A stretch of DNA of 64,000 nucleotides from Athalassotoga saccharophila. Lineage in GTDB: Bacteria > Thermotogota > Thermotogae > Mesoaciditogales > Mesoaciditogaceae. Below are positions 62,133-64,000 of this stretch, one piece after another. The stretch spans positions 1 through 64,000 of the forward strand of contig NZ_AP019551.1 of the NCBI RefSeq assembly GCF_009936215.1, read 5' to 3'. The translations under genes were made by a program, and so were the position numbers. Below the pieces are notes generated by a model. The model saw only the letters and a program-made list of their open reading frames with translations. It was not told where the DNA came from and ran no database searches. Every line of letters begins with the position of its first letter. Position 1 is the first letter of the stretch.

Positions 62133-62870
62133 TCATGAATTTATCTTTTTAAGATTTTCAAAACTTATCTTGATACTTTCGAACGGATCCCTGTTGCACT
62201 TGTCCTGCTCGACTATAAGCCATTCAACATTCGATCTCTTTGACTCTGCCACTATGCCGTGAATATCCATTATACCGGTCCCGACCTCGGCAAAATCCCT
62301 TCCGACTCTCTCCATGTCTTTTATGTGAATCAAAGGCATTCTACTTCCAAGTTTTTTTATGTAAGTTATGGGATCGGCTCCGGCGTATTTCAGCCAGTAG
62401 ACGTCTACCTCGAAATAGACGAATTCTGGATCGGTATTTTCTATGAGCAGGTCAAAGCCATAAGTCCCATCGAACCTTTCAAATTCGTGTGCATGGTTGT
62501 GATAACAAAATCTAAGTCCATTTTCCCTGCACACTTTTCCTATACCGTTAAGTTCCTTCGCAAAGGAGATGAAATCTTCCTTTCCGGAATACTTTTGCCA
62601 TGGACAAACTATGAAATGATTTCCTATCTTTATATTGTAATCTATAACATCTTTGAGATCGTCGCGAAGAGTATCGATGGAGACATGACTTCCGGCCGCC
62701 TTCATGTTCAATTCGTCGAGTAAGGATTTAAGATCCTCGGCCTTCATATTTCCATAACCTGCAAATTCCACTCCCTGATAGCCAATCTTTGCAACCTTTC
62801 TGAGAGTGCCTGTAAAGTCCTTAGATGCGTATTCACGCAGGGTGTAAAGTTGAAGCGCTACCGGTATCAT
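62133..62870 (-). CDS. TIM-barrel sugar (phosphate) isomerase/epimerase, second
   Basis: Protein of 245 residues in the same superfamily as its neighbour but only distantly related. Motifs visible are FCYHNHAHEFE with the metal His pair, FEVDVYWLKYAG, LIHIKDMER, and LIVEQDKCNRD. It resembles IolE/IolI/hydroxypyruvate-isomerase-like proteins of sugar operons. Specific substrate is not evident. It starts ATG with GGAGGTGCG upstream, 11 bases after the dehydrogenase gene. Confidence 0.88.
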   Translation of the reverse strand: MIPVALQLYTLREYASKDFTGTLRKVAKIGYQGVEFAGYGNMKAEDLKSLLDELNMKAAGSHVSIDTLRDDLKDVIDYNIKIGNHFIVCPWQKYSGKEDFISFAKELNGIGKVCRENGLRFCYHNHAHEFERFDGTYGFDLLIENTDPEFVYFEVDVYWLKYAGADPITYIKKLGSRMPLIHIKDMERVGRDFAEVGTGIMDIHGIVAESKRSNVEWLIVEQDKCNRDPFESIKISFENLKKINS

Positions 62871-62881
62871 TCACGCACCTC

Positions 62882-63964
62882 CTAAAAATTTACCTGTTTT
62901 CCGGTTCTCGCAGACTCGTATATCGCATCTAAGATCTTTGTAACGACGAAGGCTTCCTGAGGCTTCACAAGCGGATCTTTGTCATTTATGACAGCCTCTA
63001 TCCATTGCCTCGCCTCGACGTCTTGTGGTTCCAGTTTCTCTCCGGAGTAAAAATCAACTCCCTTAAGATCGACTGCCACATTTTTTACGAAAAGTCTCCC
63101 AAACTCCTCTCCATTTATCCTTAGACCATTTTGCATATCGGCGCCGCCTTCTGTACCACACAAAACGGTCTGTGCCTCTCCCACATCTAAGGTGTTAAGC
63201 GCCCAACTTGATTCCAAAATTATGGTCGATCCATCCTTCATTATTATGAAGCCAAATGCCGAATCTTCGACCGTAAACTTTTTAGGATCCCATGGTCCCC
63301 ATGCGTTGGCCGCATTCTTCTTTTTTGCAAGTTCATGGTAGGTCGTTCCAACAACGCTTTTTGGCTCGTAATTGTTCATCATCCAAAGTGTGAGATCGAG
63401 CGCGTGCGTTCCTATATCTATCAAAGGCCCTCCACCTTGTTCCTCCTCGTTAAGGAAAACGCCCCATGTTGGAACGGCCCTTCTTCTTATCGCGTGAGCC
63501 TTTGCGTAATATATCCTTCCAAGGTCTCCTCTGTCGCATATCTCCTTAAGATGCAAAGAATCGGGCCTGAATCTATTTTGATAACCTATCGTTAGTTTCA
63601 TTCCTGTTCTCTTTGCGGCCTCGACCATCTTTTCTGCGTCGATCGCATTCTTGGCCATGGGTTTTTCGCACATCACATGCTTTCCTGCCTCCATCGCCGC
63701 GATAGAGATCTCCGAATGTGATTTGTTTGGCGTGCATACATGGACTACGTCTATACTTTTATCCTTTAGCAAATCTTTGTAATCTTTGTAAACCTTTGCA
63801 TTCTTTGATCCGTATTCCTTTGCGGCCTTCGCTGCCCTCTCTTCGATAATGTCACAAAAGCCAACTATTTCAACCTCTTTAATCTTCGAAAGCGCGGGAA
63901 GATGTTTTCCATTTGCGATTCCTCCACATCCTATTATTCCAACTCTAACCTTTTCCTTTTTCAA
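62882..63964 (-). CDS. Gfo/Idh/MocA family oxidoreductase
   Basis: NAD(P)-dependent dehydrogenase of 360 residues. The N-terminal Rossmann motif is VRVGIIGCGGIANGKHLPAL; the family catalytic segment CEKPMAKNA follows, then the Asp/His motif GGGPLIDIGTHALDLTLW. Substrates of this family include inositols, UDP-sugars and other polyols. With the two downstream isomerase genes it makes a probable catabolic operon for a sugar or cyclitol. Translation starts TTG (63964) with a GGAGGGATG ribosome site. Confidence 0.93.
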   Translation of the reverse strand: MKKEKVRVGIIGCGGIANGKHLPALSKIKEVEIVGFCDIIEERAAKAAKEYGSKNAKVYKDYKDLLKDKSIDVVHVCTPNKSHSEISIAAMEAGKHVMCEKPMAKNAIDAEKMVEAAKRTGMKLTIGYQNRFRPDSLHLKEICDRGDLGRIYYAKAHAIRRRAVPTWGVFLNEEEQGGGPLIDIGTHALDLTLWMMNNYEPKSVVGTTYHELAKKKNAANAWGPWDPKKFTVEDSAFGFIIMKDGSTIILESSWALNTLDVGEAQTVLCGTEGGADMQNGLRINGEEFGRLFVKNVAVDLKGVDFYSGEKLEPQDVEARQWIEAVINDKDPLVKPQEAFVVTKILDAIYESARTGKQVNF

Positions 63965-63994
63965 TTTTCATCCCTCCAAATTAGATATCTTCTT

Positions 63995-64000
63995 ATTATA
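63995..64000 (-). promoter_or_regulatory. Probable -10 box of the dehydrogenase-isomerase operon
   Basis: Minus-strand TATAAT at the very end of the window, 31 bases from the start codon. The -35 would lie beyond the window. Confidence 0.5.

Overview
The window opens exactly on the dnaA start codon, so the record was probably linearised at the replication origin. Gene content suggests a bacterium of the Thermotogota: Thermotoga-like TrmB with a long C-terminal domain, short EF-Ts, MoxR/DUF58 operon, GH16 laminarinase next to a family-5 solute-binding protein, many ABC sugar-uptake genes and a flagellar rod/ring operon. Cytochrome bd oxidase and a P3A-type proton-pump ATPase point to a lineage that meets some oxygen and possibly low pH, for example Mesoaciditogales. 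That placement is inference from memory of protein families, not a database result. I see no rRNA, CRISPR array, phage or classical insertion sequence.

Layout. 1-4.8 kb (+): dnaA, a half-size ABC exporter, trmB and a histidine phosphatase, closed by a two-way terminator whose loop holds a stop codon. 4.8-8.9 kb (-): a beta-glucan operon of LacI regulator, laminarinase and oligosaccharide-binding protein, with an operator-like palindrome in the promoter spacer. 9.1-12.8 kb (+): MoxR, DUF58 and DUF4129 membrane proteins behind a leader that folds like a divergent fluoride (crcB) riboswitch with a terminator. 12.8-15.6 kb (-): an M24-like protein that has lost metal ligands, a lone ABC ATPase and an unknown membrane protein.

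15.7-22.1 kb (-): a MacAB-type exporter with two tandem TolC-like proteins, a Spy-like periplasmic protein and hfq. 22.2-28.6 kb (-): MFS transporter, rsmI, lipoate ligase, rsmG, and a sugar ABC importer whose two permease domains are fused. 28.7-36.2 kb (-): DEAD-box helicase, MFS transporter, cdsA-uppS-frr-pyrH-tsf, tRNA-Pro, an FmdB zinc ribbon and an Old Yellow Enzyme. 36.2-46.3 kb (-): PhoH ATPase, an FAD protein, wecB, a glycosyltransferase, murB, nth, a very long O-antigen-ligase-like protein and a HAD hydrolase. 46.3-52.0 kb (-): P3A ATPase, transaldolase-like aldolase, glpK, DUF501 and udk.

52.1-53.2 kb (+): an Rpn/PD-(D/E)XK nuclease gene between 48-bp direct repeats, the most mobile-looking part of the window. 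53.3-57.9 kb (+): flagellar flgF-like, flgG, flgA, flgH, flgI and a flgJ-like rod gene, preceded by a perfect 18-bp palindrome. 57.8-58.7 kb (-): a DUF2156 protein. 58.8-61.2 kb (+): cydAB. 61.2-64.0 kb (-): an operon of a Gfo/Idh/MocA dehydrogenase and two TIM-barrel sugar isomerases.

The signal most worth following is the riboswitch-like leader of the MoxR operon. Several start codons were moved from the longest open frame to the position supported by a Shine-Dalgarno sequence; each case is stated in its entry.
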